Assembly (NCBI GenBank): GCA_019633985.1
Contig: JAHQWE010000075.1
Location: forward strand, 1-64,000
Length of the DNA: 64,000 nucleotides
Source: Acidiferrobacterales bacterium
Lineage (GTDB): Bacteria; Pseudomonadota; Gammaproteobacteria; Arenicellales; Poriferihabitantaceae
Reading direction: 5' to 3'
Shown here: piece after piece, positions 41,508-51,309 of the stretch
How the letters are laid out: every line of letters begins with the position of its first letter
Position numbering within the stretch: the stretch's first letter is position 1
The notes under the pieces: generated by a model
The model's database searches: none
What the model was told of the DNA's origin: nothing
What the model saw: the letters and a program-made list of their open reading frames with translations, nothing else
Made by a program: the position numbers and the translations under genes

Positions 41508-44500
41508 TCAGGGCGAAGAACAAATCTCGAGATCATCTAACCCCGCTTCCACCAGGTCCCCTGGCCCAGCACCATCGGCGGCACTGATACGCATCTTGAC
41601 GATAGATCCCGCGGGGATTGCTGCGGTTACCTGATTCCAAGCAGCGTTACTCGTAGAATCGTCATTAGAAACTAGAGAGTTCCAGGTAGATCCGCCATTC
41701 AGGGATAGTTCCAGGTTAAAGAAGTCGCCTCCCGGGTCATCGCCAGCATCTCGCTGCCCATGAAAATACCAGACAGACAAATCAGAAGCATCAGAAACCG
41801 GGTAATTGGGGGATTCAGCAACACAAACACCATTGTCGATATCGTTGGAACCTGCCGAAGTATTGGTCGCAGAAAACAAGGCTAAACCACTGCCGGTTGT
41901 ATGATCGCCGCCGACTTGGGTAGTCACTCCTCCCGCATTTTGTTCTGTCGGTGCACCCACAATAAATGCGCCAGTACTGCAGGTACTCGCTGCTGTGTTC
42001 GCCCACCCGCCGAGCCCACCACTAAATGACTCTTCGACAGTACAGCTTCCCTGAGGTACTTCTTCGACAATTTGCACACACTGATAAATACCTTCATTGT
42101 TCGCAGCACCGGAATCCTTATCATTCACAAACACCAAGCGGAAGCTGTTCCCAGAATAAAAGTTCCCTACTGGAATGGAGTAGGATTGAAAGGCTCCATT
42201 GCCGCCATATTTTGGGCTGTAATTAATAGCCCCTCCTCCGGTCCAGTTTTGTGTCCCCCAAAACTGAAACAAGCGCGCATCGTTGTTTAACGTCTGGTCT
42301 AAGTCAAAGCCAATGCCATGTATTTCGCCTTGGCTGGTACTTGCATAGTCGAATTTGATCACCGTGTTCGACGTCAAATCGAATGATTGCGTTGATCGCT
42401 TCCAGGCGTTTCCGGTAAGGGTAATCGAAGAGCCATCAACTGCGGCGCTTGCGCCTCCAGATAGATCCTGATTGGAATAAGATTCCAAAGATAGCTGGTT
42501 AAAATTAATCGACCCTGCTGGGCAAGTGGCTCCGGGAGATGTCACTACAACCTGCATATCGTCTTCCGAACTAAGCGCCGAATCCGTCGCGCTTAATCTG
42601 AGCACATAGACCCCGACCGAGGAAAATGTGGCGCTGGTGTCCACCACACTCGCATTAGCAAAACTGACTGAGCCTGGTCCACTTACCACACTCCAGGTCG
42701 TAGTCAGAGAAGCTGGCGGATTAGGTAATCCATCGTCCTCCACCGAACCATCGAGAATCAATGAAGAAGGTAGCGCTACAGCAAGGTCGCTCCCCGCGTT
42801 CACGTTGGGTGCCGTATTCACCGGGGGCGCATCACTGACCGTTACCACTACCTCATCAAAATTCGATAACACGCTGTCGCTCCCGGATAACCGCAATACG
42901 TAGACCCCCGCGACATCAAAACTCACGTTCGTAGTGGTACTACTTGGATCAGAAAATGTAGCTGTGCCCGGTCCACTAACTGCGCTCCAGGTCGTAGAGA
43001 CAGCGCCCGGCGGGTTAGGGAGACCGTCATCGCCGACTGCTCCATCCAGAGTGGCAACAGCAGGCAGTGTGATGGTTTGATCGGGGCCTGCTTCGACAGT
43101 AGGTGCTGCATTCCCTCCGGTGAGCACAACAGCGCTAATCGATACATCGTCAACCCCTGCTTCAACCAAACTGCCTGAACCCGCATCCGCTGCTTCCACC
43201 AACATATAAACTGTTTCTCCGGCAAACGTATCGAGCGACACGCTGTTCTCAGCCCAGGCACCATTATCTTGATCGCTACTTCCTAATTCCTCGAACACTT
43301 GTAATGTTCCACTGGACGATCCAACTACGGAAACACGCAGAAAATCGTCTATCGTTGCATTGCTCGTGTGAGCGAGGTAAGCATAAAAACTGAGTTGTAC
43401 ATCGGTCGCATTCCCTGGGATCACAATATCAGGCGAGCGAATCGAGGTCATACCGTTGTCGATATCGTTGCTTCCTACACTAGCACCTGCCAAAGGCCCG
43501 GTTACCAGATTAAACGATCCACTGTTGGCAGTCCCGAGTTGCTGCACACCGCCAGAAGTAGTTGTCTGCTCAGGATTCGCCCTGGCCCACTGTCCTGTTG
43601 TCGCTGTATCAGTAGCGTTCGGGTTTGTGACCCAGCCGAGGTCATTTTCAAAATCATCATTGAACAGCACCGTCGGTAGAACAGCATTATTATCGATGGT
43701 CAGAAACGCGGCACTGACGACACCCCAGTTTCCTGCGGTGTCACGAGCGCGGGTGTAAATGGTGTGACGCCCTTCGGACAATAGTGTGGTGTCGATAGAT
43801 ACAGATGCCACCTCAATGCTGCTGTTGAACACACCATCTGCTGGATTCATCGCTACGGCAAAAGTTTCGGCACCAGGTTCCCAAGGAGGAACATCAATGT
43901 AATATTCAACTTCGGCGATACTTTGCGATGGCTCTGCCCCGTTACTGTTGTTATAGCGGGTGTCATCATAAGTCACTGTCAGATCGACAATTGATCCAGC
44001 TGGAACGCCTGCAGGCGCGTCCGGAGACAGACCAATGCCGTATCCTTCTGGTCCAGCGGGCAGCAGATAAGGTGCACGTACCGTCTTTAACGCATATTTT
44101 AAAGAAGGCAGATTATCTGGCAGAAGCGTGTTTTCAAAATACCCGCAGGATTCAAAAAACTCGGTGCCGAGTTCGTAAGTATAGGAGGGTAGTCCCAGTT
44201 CACCATACCCATAGGAAGTGGTGGTGCCGTCTGTGGGATACAGACCTATCGATTGTTGCGGTGTATGTCCATTAAAAAACGCCAGTTTACGTCCTAAAGT
44301 TTGTAACTGTGTGCCGTTCGGCGCCGGATTGCTGGTAAATCCCCAAGGCCACAAAATCAGTCGACCAGAGCTGTGAATATCGAGATACATCCCACTGGTA
44401 TCCAGTGGTGCTGGATCGTTGACGCCAGGCCCTCGAACGTCAGGAAATATAGATGACAACTGACTGATGACAGCCTGGGTCTCCGGCTCCGACGCAGCAA

Positions 44501-45506
44501 ATGCGCCGTGATACGTTTGACTACATTGGTTAGTACTGGAACCGTTGCAACAATTCCATTGAAAGGAAAAATTTCGATTCAGATCCGCTCCGCGATTGTT
44601 GCTGGTTGCGCCACAATAATTTTGATTGACGTTCTTCCGCCAGAGAAGCCCCGTCTCTGCTTGCTTGCGGCCATCCGGATTCGCTACCAGCATCAATCTG
44701 ATATCAGTATGATCTAGAATCCAGGTAGTATCCGCGTCAACGCCATACTCTGATACCAGTTGTTCGGCAAAACGAGTCATTAGTTCTGCGGTAGTATATT
44801 CTCGGGCGTGAATAGAACTGGTAATAAAAATCGTCGGTTTTGGCCCAACGATAGAAAGATTGGTCAATCGCAAGACGTTCAGATCGTACCCACCAAATCC
44901 GTTTACCTTTTCCCAGCTATCTCCGACATCCGACCAGGTGGCGAGGTTAGGATGATTTAAGACAATATCCTCCGCTGTTGCGTACGTCTCTTCGACAGTG
45001 CGGTAGCAGGCAAAACCGGGAATTCCCACAAACGATAATGCTGAAGATTGTGTCCTGTTAGTCAGGGTGCTTGACTGTTCTCTTGATTGGAGTAGACCCG
45101 CTGACTTTTTCTTCAGACCAATGCCAAGAGCCTTTAGTTGCTCCGTTTCTGTAGCAGTTTGATCGAGCTCCACGATGACATTGAGTCGATCACTGATGGA
45201 TAACAATCGTTCAATCTCTTCGGCAGATTCTTGTAAAACGATAAAACCCGATTCGTATTTCGACTCACGCGGTTCGTAAGTTTTGCTGATTTGCTGTGCA
45301 ACCCGAATATCGGAGAAATACACCTTAACCACAATTTCTTCATTGGGGTCAAAGCTCGCCAGTTGTTCAGAGGTGATAGAGGTTTGCGCAAAAATAGCAT
45401 TAGACCAACACCAAATGGCCACAAGTGCTCCGAGTCCCCATAGTCTTTGCCTATTCTTTTTTTCAATCTGAAAACCGGCCACCCCAATACATCTAACCTT
45501 ATTCAT
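41508..45506 (-). CDS. Large secreted M14 zinc carboxypeptidase with PKD and C-terminal binding domains
   Basis: A 1332-aa exported protein. The signal peptide ends near Ala40 (NAIFA). The M14 domain spans about 160-490, with zinc ligands His233 and Glu236 (SIHAREYT) and His378 (LDIHSS), substrate-binding NRNF at about 310-313, and catalytic Glu445 (YELGTEF). β-rich modules follow, two of them PKD-like (NAAPTVEAGPDQTITLP and NTAPNVNAGSDLAVALP). A related β module occurs twice, each marked GSNDIDNG, at about 630-800 and at the C-terminus. It should trim peptides or proteins outside the cell. Start: ATG with an AAGGA SD. Confidence 0.9.
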   Translation of the reverse strand: MNKVRCIGVAGFQIEKKNRQRLWGLGALVAIWCWSNAIFAQTSITSEQLASFDPNEEIVVKVYFSDIRVAQQISKTYEPRESKYESGFIVLQESAEEIERLLSISDRLNVIVELDQTATETEQLKALGIGLKKKSAGLLQSREQSSTLTNRTQSSALSFVGIPGFACYRTVEETYATAEDIVLNHPNLATWSDVGDSWEKVNGFGGYDLNVLRLTNLSIVGPKPTIFITSSIHAREYTTAELMTRFAEQLVSEYGVDADTTWILDHTDIRLMLVANPDGRKQAETGLLWRKNVNQNYCGATSNNRGADLNRNFSFQWNCCNGSSTNQCSQTYHGAFAASEPETQAVISQLSSIFPDVRGPGVNDPAPLDTSGMYLDIHSSGRLILWPWGFTSNPAPNGTQLQTLGRKLAFFNGHTPQQSIGLYPTDGTTTSYGYGELGLPSYTYELGTEFFESCGYFENTLLPDNLPSLKYALKTVRAPYLLPAGPEGYGIGLSPDAPAGVPAGSIVDLTVTYDDTRYNNSNGAEPSQSIAEVEYYIDVPPWEPGAETFAVAMNPADGVFNSSIEVASVSIDTTLLSEGRHTIYTRARDTAGNWGVVSAAFLTIDNNAVLPTVLFNDDFENDLGWVTNPNATDTATTGQWARANPEQTTTSGGVQQLGTANSGSFNLVTGPLAGASVGSNDIDNGMTSIRSPDIVIPGNATDVQLSFYAYLAHTSNATIDDFLRVSVVGSSSGTLQVFEELGSSDQDNGAWAENSVSLDTFAGETVYMLVEAADAGSGSLVEAGVDDVSISAVVLTGGNAAPTVEAGPDQTITLPAVATLDGAVGDDGLPNPPGAVSTTWSAVSGPGTATFSDPSSTTTNVSFDVAGVYVLRLSGSDSVLSNFDEVVVTVSDAPPVNTAPNVNAGSDLAVALPSSLILDGSVEDDGLPNPPASLTTTWSVVSGPGSVSFANASVVDTSATFSSVGVYVLRLSATDSALSSEDDMQVVVTSPGATCPAGSINFNQLSLESYSNQDLSGGASAAVDGSSITLTGNAWKRSTQSFDLTSNTVIKFDYASTSQGEIHGIGFDLDQTLNNDARLFQFWGTQNWTGGGAINYSPKYGGNGAFQSYSIPVGNFYSGNSFRLVFVNDKDSGAANNEGIYQCVQIVEEVPQGSCTVEESFSGGLGGWANTAASTCSTGAFIVGAPTEQNAGGVTTQVGGDHTTGSGLALFSATNTSAGSNDIDNGVCVAESPNYPVSDASDLSVWYFHGQRDAGDDPGGDFFNLELSLNGGSTWNSLVSNDDSTSNAAWNQVTAAIPAGSIVKMRISAADGAGPGDLVEAGLDDLEICSSP

Positions 45507-45617
45507 GATTCCATCCTTCTAGTGTTAGTGTTTTTTTACTATAGCAAATACCAGAAGGAGATGTGTAGATACGATTGAGCTTCCAGGTTTCAATAACTTA
45601 GGCCTTGGGAACGCTGC

Positions 45618-45986
45618 TTAAAACTGTATATCAAAGTACTTTCGGTACCAGCTTTTCAGATTCTTGTCTCCTGCATCACCCTGAGAAAATTCGTACGGTT
45701 TGCCATCAATACTAAACCGAACCCTTGCTCCAATATTTTTTTTTGCTAGTTCCACCTGAAAGGAACGACGGTCGCAGATGACCGCCTCGTATCGGCTACC
45801 GCTTGCAACAGGACGAAAGTTCTTCACATCGTGCATAAATCGGAAACCACCCTCTCCATTATTTGATTCCACTAAAAAAGGTTGACATGCCGCTTGCGTC
45901 CCGGAACTGATTAGCGTACCGAACATAATGTAACCCGCCGCAGTGAACATACCTTTTCTTTTACCTGATCGTGTTCTTGATTTCAT
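45618..45986 (-). CDS. Small secreted protein of unknown function
   Basis: A 122-aa protein starting at ATG 45986, with AGAGGA five bases upstream; a longer frame to 46103 has no SD and no matching signal. The N-terminus KSRTRSGKRKG followed by MFTAAGYIMFGTLISSGTQAA is a basic signal peptide. The mature part has two cysteines (CQPF, VICDRRSF) that could pair, and ends with a motif KSWYRKYFDIQF. The family is unrecognised. It is divergent from the tandem Tat-type paralogues, with a 305-base AT-rich region between that holds the palindrome AATAAAAT/ATTTTATT (46202-46219). Confidence 0.65.
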   Translation of the reverse strand: MKSRTRSGKRKGMFTAAGYIMFGTLISSGTQAACQPFLVESNNGEGGFRFMHDVKNFRPVASGSRYEAVICDRRSFQVELAKKNIGARVRFSIDGKPYEFSQGDAGDKNLKSWYRKYFDIQF

Positions 45987-46291
45987 CTTTGTCCTCTTTG
46001 ATTGGGAATTTTCTAACGCCAAAAAAGTGTATGAGACACCTACTATCTGATTCAAGTGATTGGATATCCACTGCCCCTGACTAACATATGAAGTGCTTGT
46101 CACAGAATATATCTCTTAAACCAGTTAATTATTCGTCAATTCTGAATCAAGGAGTTTTTCGAAAATACAAAATAAAACCTTTTAATTCATACAGTTAAAT
46201 AAATAAAATCAATTTTATTCAGTCACGGTTCAGTGATTATTCAGAGTGTTATGTTAAGTAAAGTGCTGGTATTAACTATGAGGACTTTACC

Positions 46292-46771
46292 TTGGTAAAC
46301 AGCGTAAGACGACAGTCTTTGAAAACAATTGTGGGGGCAATGGCGGGGGCTGCGGCCACCGCGCAAGTGCCACTGACGTTGGCAAAGGATGTTACACAAT
46401 TAGGGAATGCGGGAATCTCTATCTCACATGTAGAAACCGTGTTTGGCCAGACAGTCATGATTCAAAACCTGTCGGATAAATTGGCAAGGCTCGAATCGCT
46501 ATCCCCGAGCAAAATCAGCACGGTAAGCGGAGAGTTTGATATGGATGTTTTACTCTCTCAAGGTCCGATAGAAATTGAAGGTGCGACTACGAAGGCAATT
46601 AATGTTGCCGCAGATGGGCGTATTCATAACTGGGCCATTTGGAACACCCTCGAATCCAGCCCAGCTGAAGTCGTTGAGAACGGTTCTTTGCGCCCGGTAG
46701 ACATATTTGTGCACCACCACTCACTAGCTGGTCCCCCGCTTCGACACGTGCAAACCGGCACTTTTGTATAG
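46292..46771 (+). CDS. Tat-type secreted protein, first of a tandem paralogue pair
   Basis: A 159-aa protein of unrecognised family. The TTG start is supported by GAGGA seven bases upstream. The signal has VRRQSLKTIVGAMAGAAATA, with the twin arginine and a mild hydrophobic core typical of Tat. The mature part shares a layout with the next gene: a V-F-Q-N type block (FGQTVMIQNLS versus FEGHTLLFQNET) and a strand pair ending in AADGRIHNWAIWNT versus GSDGTVHRYALWTS. It ends with a His-rich VHHHS segment that could bind metal. It is followed after 18 bases by its paralogue. The function is unknown. Confidence 0.72.
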   Translation: MVNSVRRQSLKTIVGAMAGAAATAQVPLTLAKDVTQLGNAGISISHVETVFGQTVMIQNLSDKLARLESLSPSKISTVSGEFDMDVLLSQGPIEIEGATTKAINVAADGRIHNWAIWNTLESSPAEVVENGSLRPVDIFVHHHSLAGPPLRHVQTGTFV

Positions 46772-46789
46772 AATTAACTGGAGAACAAA

Positions 46790-47299
46790 ATGATTGATAA
46801 AAATAAACGAAAAAGCTTGCGCGCATTGGGTGTGGCAGGAGTGGGGACTGCGGCTGCATTGAGTACGCCGGGTGTTTTAGCTGGCGCAAAAAACATCTTT
46901 GACTCTGGAGCAGATGCCAGTAATGCCCCGTTCTCTGGGATGACGGTGAAGCATTATAGTAATTTTGAGGGTCACACCTTGTTGTTCCAGAATGAAACCA
47001 GTTCACCGATAGCGCTACAGGGTTTTCAAGACGCTGAAGTGAATACACCTACTGGTCGTTTTAATCTTAACGCCGTGATGAAAGATCAAGCGTTTGTTGT
47101 ACCCGCCAACGCCACCCAGGCAGTCAGTCTGGGAAGTGACGGAACGGTGCACAGGTACGCGCTTTGGACTTCAACTAGCGAACCAGAATCGACCATGGCG
47201 TTAATCGACAGAACGCAGAAAGTCAAAGTGATTGGACAATATCGTGAGCTCCGAACGCCAGATTCACAGATCTATTTAGCAAATGTGCAGCTCACTTAA
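46790..47299 (+). CDS. Tat-type secreted protein, second of the tandem pair
   Basis: A 169-aa paralogue of the preceding gene and of unknown function. Its signal NKRKSLRALGVAGVGTAAALS has Lys-Arg in place of Arg-Arg, with a Tat-like soft core. The mature chain looks β-rich and conserves TGRFNLNAVMKDQAFVVP and GTVHRYALWTS with its partner. It lacks the His-rich end of the first copy. The ATG has GGAG upstream. It ends the two-gene unit, before a strong bidirectional terminator. Confidence 0.74.
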   Translation: MIDKNKRKSLRALGVAGVGTAAALSTPGVLAGAKNIFDSGADASNAPFSGMTVKHYSNFEGHTLLFQNETSSPIALQGFQDAEVNTPTGRFNLNAVMKDQAFVVPANATQAVSLGSDGTVHRYALWTSTSEPESTMALIDRTQKVKVIGQYRELRTPDSQIYLANVQLT

Positions 47300-47342
47300 A
47301 TGAGTTGGGTTTTCTGGCTTTTGTAACGGCCTGAATCTGCTT

Positions 47343-47382
47343 AAAAAACTGACCCTTGACCGACTCCGGTCAAGGGTTTTTT
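47343..47382. terminator. Bidirectional Rho-independent terminator
   Basis: A perfect 10-bp stem CCCTTGACCG/CGGTCAAGGG (47353-47362, 47367-47376) with loop ACTC. It has T6 on the plus side and A6 on the other, so it serves both the tandem paralogues and the convergent thioredoxin-fold gene. Confidence 0.95.
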
Positions 47383-47432
47383 ATCGACTGAAAAACTTGT
47401 AAGCCTTAAGAACAACCCGTGCTTTGAAAACG

Positions 47433-47930
47433 CTACCGCAAAGCGATACGGGCAAAGTCCGCCAATTCCAGTTTAAGTTCTTCCACACTCTTCACACCAT
47501 TGGTGCTTCGTTTCAACGACCCTTTACCGTCGAACATCAGCAAGGAAATAGTTTGAACGCGATGCTGGCGCTGAAGCCGCAAGCCGGCAGAGGTCGTTAC
47601 ATCAGCGATCTTGTATTCGATCGCATCACCATAGTCTCGCAGTGCAACCTTGGTATTCGACATCAATTTCTTGCACTTAGGGCATTTGGGATCATGAATT
47701 TGGATAATCACCGGCGTTCCGTTACCAATCACGGACAAATCATGGGAAACCGCATAGCTTTTCTTGTATGCACTTAAGCCAAATCCGGCAAGCGCAACGA
47801 CAACAAATGTAACCAATAGAGAGCTACCGACACGCTTTATCTTCGAACGCTGCCTCCGCTTCGCTTTTGCCGCTTCGACTTCCGGGCTTACGATTTTTTT
47901 GCCGGATTTTTTGCCCTTCTTTCTGCTCAT
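47433..47930 (-). CDS. Membrane-anchored thioredoxin-fold protein with CPKC motif
   Basis: A 165-aa protein. A very basic N-terminus (SRKKGKKSGKK and a second run at about 20-35) precedes one membrane helix (about 37-55). The rest is a thioredoxin-like domain: PVIIQIHDPKCPKCKKLM gives the active-site CPKC, and later strands are YKIADVTTS and TISLLMFDGKG. The C-terminal helix is VEELKLELADFAR. It should face the periplasm and carry out thiol-disulfide or metal handling. The ordinary cis-proline is not obvious (HRVQTISLL, where 'TP' would be expected), so redox activity may be altered. It is convergent with the Tat pair. Confidence 0.75.
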   Translation of the reverse strand: MSRKKGKKSGKKIVSPEVEAAKAKRRQRSKIKRVGSSLLVTFVVVALAGFGLSAYKKSYAVSHDLSVIGNGTPVIIQIHDPKCPKCKKLMSNTKVALRDYGDAIEYKIADVTTSAGLRLQRQHRVQTISLLMFDGKGSLKRSTNGVKSVEELKLELADFARIALR

Positions 47931-48033
47931 AATTGATGTACCGCCAGCCGGAAACTGTGTTCTTTATCCAGCTTCTGACCATCAAATTTACAATCAGTTC
48001 GATTACGAAGAAAAAGAAGTTTGTGATCGTGCT

Positions 48034-48489
48034 CTATTGTCGATGTAGCGCCATACGTACGGTCAACCGGTTTAGACGATCCGTTTCTTTCATTGAGAAC
48101 CCAACGGTTACACCCCCACTCAGCATTTCTTTAATGGGTTCAAATTCTTGGCCATCTTTACTAGCATAAACACCTCTCTGACTGATGTAGACATAGATAT
48201 CTTCCGTAAATTCAATCTCAATCGGATCGGTCTCCCGTATACGGAAGAGTTCTCCCGTTTTTTCAACATCAAGCAGCACAACATCTCCTGCTTTGACTTC
48301 ATAGATTATTCCATCCTCATAATTTTCGGCTTGAATCTGGGCCAACGCTTCCCGGCTTGGGGTCTGACCATCGTCGCGGAACAAAGACACCTCTAATGCA
48401 TTTTTGGTCGATATAGTAGTGCATCCCGTTGCGATCAGGGAGAAGACACCAACAGCGCAAAATGACAACAACGTTTTGAGTTCTTTCAT
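48034..48489 (-). CDS. Lipoprotein of unknown function
   Basis: A 151-aa lipoprotein with signal KTLLSFCAVGVFSLIATGC and Cys as the mature N-terminus. The mature part alternates strands and acidic loops (IIYEVKAGDVVLLDVEKTGE, then TDPIEIEFTEDIYVYISQRG and YASKDGQEFEPI), suggesting a β-sandwich. I do not recognise the family. The ATG at 48489 is preferred to the GTG at 48495. It stands alone between the thioredoxin-fold gene and the class III aminotransferase gene, on the same strand as both, with about 100 bases on each side. Confidence 0.72.
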   Translation of the reverse strand: MKELKTLLSFCAVGVFSLIATGCTTISTKNALEVSLFRDDGQTPSREALAQIQAENYEDGIIYEVKAGDVVLLDVEKTGELFRIRETDPIEIEFTEDIYVYISQRGVYASKDGQEFEPIKEMLSGGVTVGFSMKETDRLNRLTVRMALHRQ

Positions 48490-48624
48490 CTTCACAGTTT
48501 TATTGTTTGCTGGAGTGAAAGCGTACCCTGCGTTTCTACGCAGGTCTGTAATCGAACGGTATCGAATTGTTATCGCTATGTATTGCTGTGAGTCGCCTTA
48601 AACACTTAGCCTGGTGCTTTGAAC

Positions 48625-49986
48625 CTATATCTCGTTGCTCACAGCGGCAATACTCTCCTGCAATATGGAAACTACTTTATCAATTTGCTGAGCATTCAGT
48701 GTCAAACACGGTGACAGAACTGCCATACTACCGAGCGGTCGTACAATAAGTCCTCGCCTTTGCGCATGTTGAGCAACCATGCTGCCAATATTTGACTCTT
48801 GCTCAAACGGTTCGCGCGACGTTTTATCCTTCACAAATTCAATTCCCATCATAAAATGGCTGCCACGCACTTCACCGACGATATCCAGCGTCTCCAGTGT
48901 CTTTAATCCCAACTCAAACTTCGGCCCCTCCCTCCGCACGTGACCGCAAATATCTTCGTTCTCAATAATCCGTATATTGGCCAGGGCGGCGGCACAGCAA
49001 GCGGGATGACCCGAATAGGTCATACCGTGCATAAACATGCCTCCTGGGGCGGAAATCACATCGAAAATATCATCGCTGATAATCGTCGCTGACATTGGCT
49101 GATAACCTGAAGTGAGCCCTTTTGCTGAGCAAATAATGTCTGGCTGAATATCAAAAAAATCTTTGGATGCGAACATATGTCCCAACCTGCCGAATGCGGT
49201 GACGACTTCATCAGAGATACTCATAATTTCATATTTTTGACATATCTCCCATGCACGGCGATGGTATCCCTCTGGCGGAACGATCACGCCCCCAGCCCCC
49301 ATTATTGGCTCAGCAATAAACCCGGCAATATTCTCCGCTCCAATCTTTTCAATTGTCTCCACCATTTCTTCAATCAGAAAATCGGAAAATTCATCCACGG
49401 TCATATTCTCTGGACGACGATAGGGATAGGGAGATGAAAGAAAGTCCACGAGGTGGTCTGCAGAATCCCAACCGTCGCGATACGCGGGCGTAGTCATTGC
49501 GATCGCCATATAGGTAGAACCATGATACGCACCGACCCGGGAGAGAATACGTTTTTTGCTGGGCAACCCTTTTCGATTGAAATAGTGCTGCAGCATACGC
49601 ACCGCAGTATCATTAGCGACAGACCCGGAGTTTCCAAAGTACACTTTGTTCAGATTCCCCGGGGCCATTTGGGTCACCTTTTCAGACAACTCGGCCGCCA
49701 ATGGATGGGTCAAGTTATAAAAAGTGGAGTAATAGTCCAACTCCTTGAGCTGAGTAGCCACCGCATCTGCGATTTCTGTTCTGCCGTGTCCGACATTGAC
49801 ACACCAGAGTCCACCAATGCCATCGATGTACTGATTGCCAGCACCATCATAGACATACGGACCCTCTGCTCGCGTAATGACGGTGCGTGAATCTGGATCC
49901 TTCAGATCGTTTAAATTCGCAAATGAGTGAACTAGGTGATTGTCCTGCTGGAGAATCTTTTTTACATCAACAGTCGGTTTATTCAT
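48625..49986 (-). CDS. Class III PLP-dependent aminotransferase
   Basis: A 453-aa ω-aminotransferase. It has the early block YDGAGNQYIDGIGGLWCVNVGHGR, the PLP-phosphate region FGNSGSVANDTAVRM, the GAYHGSTY and SDEVVTAFGR motifs, and the catalytic lysine in ICSAKGLTSGYQPMS. It resembles transaminases that use pyruvate and act on putrescine, taurine, β-alanine or similar amines. Cytoplasmic. The start is taken at ATG 49986, because the longer frame adds 21 residues without family similarity. It is not clearly in an operon. The exact amino donor is undecided. Confidence 0.92.
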   Translation of the reverse strand: MNKPTVDVKKILQQDNHLVHSFANLNDLKDPDSRTVITRAEGPYVYDGAGNQYIDGIGGLWCVNVGHGRTEIADAVATQLKELDYYSTFYNLTHPLAAELSEKVTQMAPGNLNKVYFGNSGSVANDTAVRMLQHYFNRKGLPSKKRILSRVGAYHGSTYMAIAMTTPAYRDGWDSADHLVDFLSSPYPYRRPENMTVDEFSDFLIEEMVETIEKIGAENIAGFIAEPIMGAGGVIVPPEGYHRRAWEICQKYEIMSISDEVVTAFGRLGHMFASKDFFDIQPDIICSAKGLTSGYQPMSATIISDDIFDVISAPGGMFMHGMTYSGHPACCAAALANIRIIENEDICGHVRREGPKFELGLKTLETLDIVGEVRGSHFMMGIEFVKDKTSREPFEQESNIGSMVAQHAQRRGLIVRPLGSMAVLSPCLTLNAQQIDKVVSILQESIAAVSNEI

Positions 49987-50214
49987 AGTTATTTTTATTC
50001 CTAGAGATTCCAGTTGAAATAGATATTTTAAACGGAGGCTCCACCTCATTATCGGTTATTTTCCAGGTCGGCTCCAGCGTCGAATCTAAGCGTTGTTGTT
50101 CCATTACTACTTATCGGTTCCAAATTTATTAAGCAAAGGCCTCTGCTTTTTTGTGGTTAAATACCCAAATCCAATCAGCATGCAAAAACCGCATAGATAG
50201 AACACAAGAAGAAA

Positions 50215-51309
50215 ATGACTGTTGAAAAGACAAAAATCATTGAGTCACTCATGCTCATCGCTTTGTTTTTGATTACTTCATTGATTTCCTTTACTGCGGC
50301 TTCTGATTCAGTCATTGAGGGAAGCGAACATCCCGATCTTCACGAAGCCATCGAGATCTGGTTACAAAACAATGACGAGAATAGCCTGCCGACAATCGCA
50401 AAGCTCGCGAGAGACGGTAACACTGCCGCTCGCTTGTTGCTCTCCCGTATTGAACGAACCGAGCGTGCTCCTTCCTCGTATTTGGAAAGTTTAACGATCA
50501 AGCAACAAAAAGCACTGTTTCGTAACCCAGAAAATAAAGGCGTCTTTCAGCCAAGCTGGATGTTAACTGAGGCGGAGTCAGGAAATTCTATTGCAGCACT
50601 CTTTCTCTCGTCATATGTGCCAAGGGTAGATTTAGCTACTATCCATGCTCTACGACAGGCTGGTGAATTCGAGGCCACCGATCATCCGGTGAGAATTGCC
50701 GCGCTATACGGAGATATAAAAATAAAAAAAGCACTTCTTGACGAGCTGGCGACCCCGCAGATGCGTCCATTTGTAATCAGTCAACTTCCTCCCGCCAAAC
50801 CGATAGCAGATGGTCTTGCGGCATTAGAATACATGAAGCAATTTGGGCAAAAATATTCGCATACCAAAGACATCGAATATGAAACCAAAGCAGCTGCCAG
50901 ATTTCTCGCACTCGGAATTCCCTATGGCGACGTGTCCAGAACAAATCCCTGGAGGTCTGTTGTCTCCAACTGGTTGATGTATAGCACGGAAGCAGCACCT
51001 ATTCGTAAAACTTGCGAGGCCCATTGTGCTAACGATGTCGAGGAATGCGGAATTACCTTGCTTGGATTAACTGGAGGTTATTACGAAGCAATTCGACTGG
51101 ATTCGCCGATGGAAAACCTTATCAGCCAATCTACTTTCCTGCATAGTGAAAGAGCGGCCGCGCAAGCGCTAAGAAGGGGCGCTCTGATACGCGCCGAGCA
51201 TGGAGGAGAAATTGCCTCAATCCAACAAATTGCACACCGAAGCCAATGTTTGGCGAAGTGGGTCAAGCTCGAACGCCAGTCGACGATGTATCAGGCAACT
51301 CGGAACTAA
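50215..51309 (+). CDS. Exported helical-repeat protein of unknown function
   Basis: A 364-aa protein with an N-terminal signal or anchor (IIESLMLIALFLITSLISFTAAS). It is made of repeated amphipathic helices (LPTIAKLARDGNTAARLLLSR; MLTEAESGNSIAALFLSSYV; VRIAALYGDIKIKKALLDEL), which look like Sel1/TPR-type α-solenoid pairs of poor similarity. Three cysteines cluster near the end (CEAHCANDVEECG). It probably binds another protein in the periplasm. No catalytic residues are recognised. It is divergent from the class III aminotransferase gene and apparently alone. Confidence 0.7.
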   Translation: MTVEKTKIIESLMLIALFLITSLISFTAASDSVIEGSEHPDLHEAIEIWLQNNDENSLPTIAKLARDGNTAARLLLSRIERTERAPSSYLESLTIKQQKALFRNPENKGVFQPSWMLTEAESGNSIAALFLSSYVPRVDLATIHALRQAGEFEATDHPVRIAALYGDIKIKKALLDELATPQMRPFVISQLPPAKPIADGLAALEYMKQFGQKYSHTKDIEYETKAAARFLALGIPYGDVSRTNPWRSVVSNWLMYSTEAAPIRKTCEAHCANDVEECGITLLGLTGGYYEAIRLDSPMENLISQSTFLHSERAAAQALRRGALIRAEHGGEIASIQQIAHRSQCLAKWVKLERQSTMYQATRN

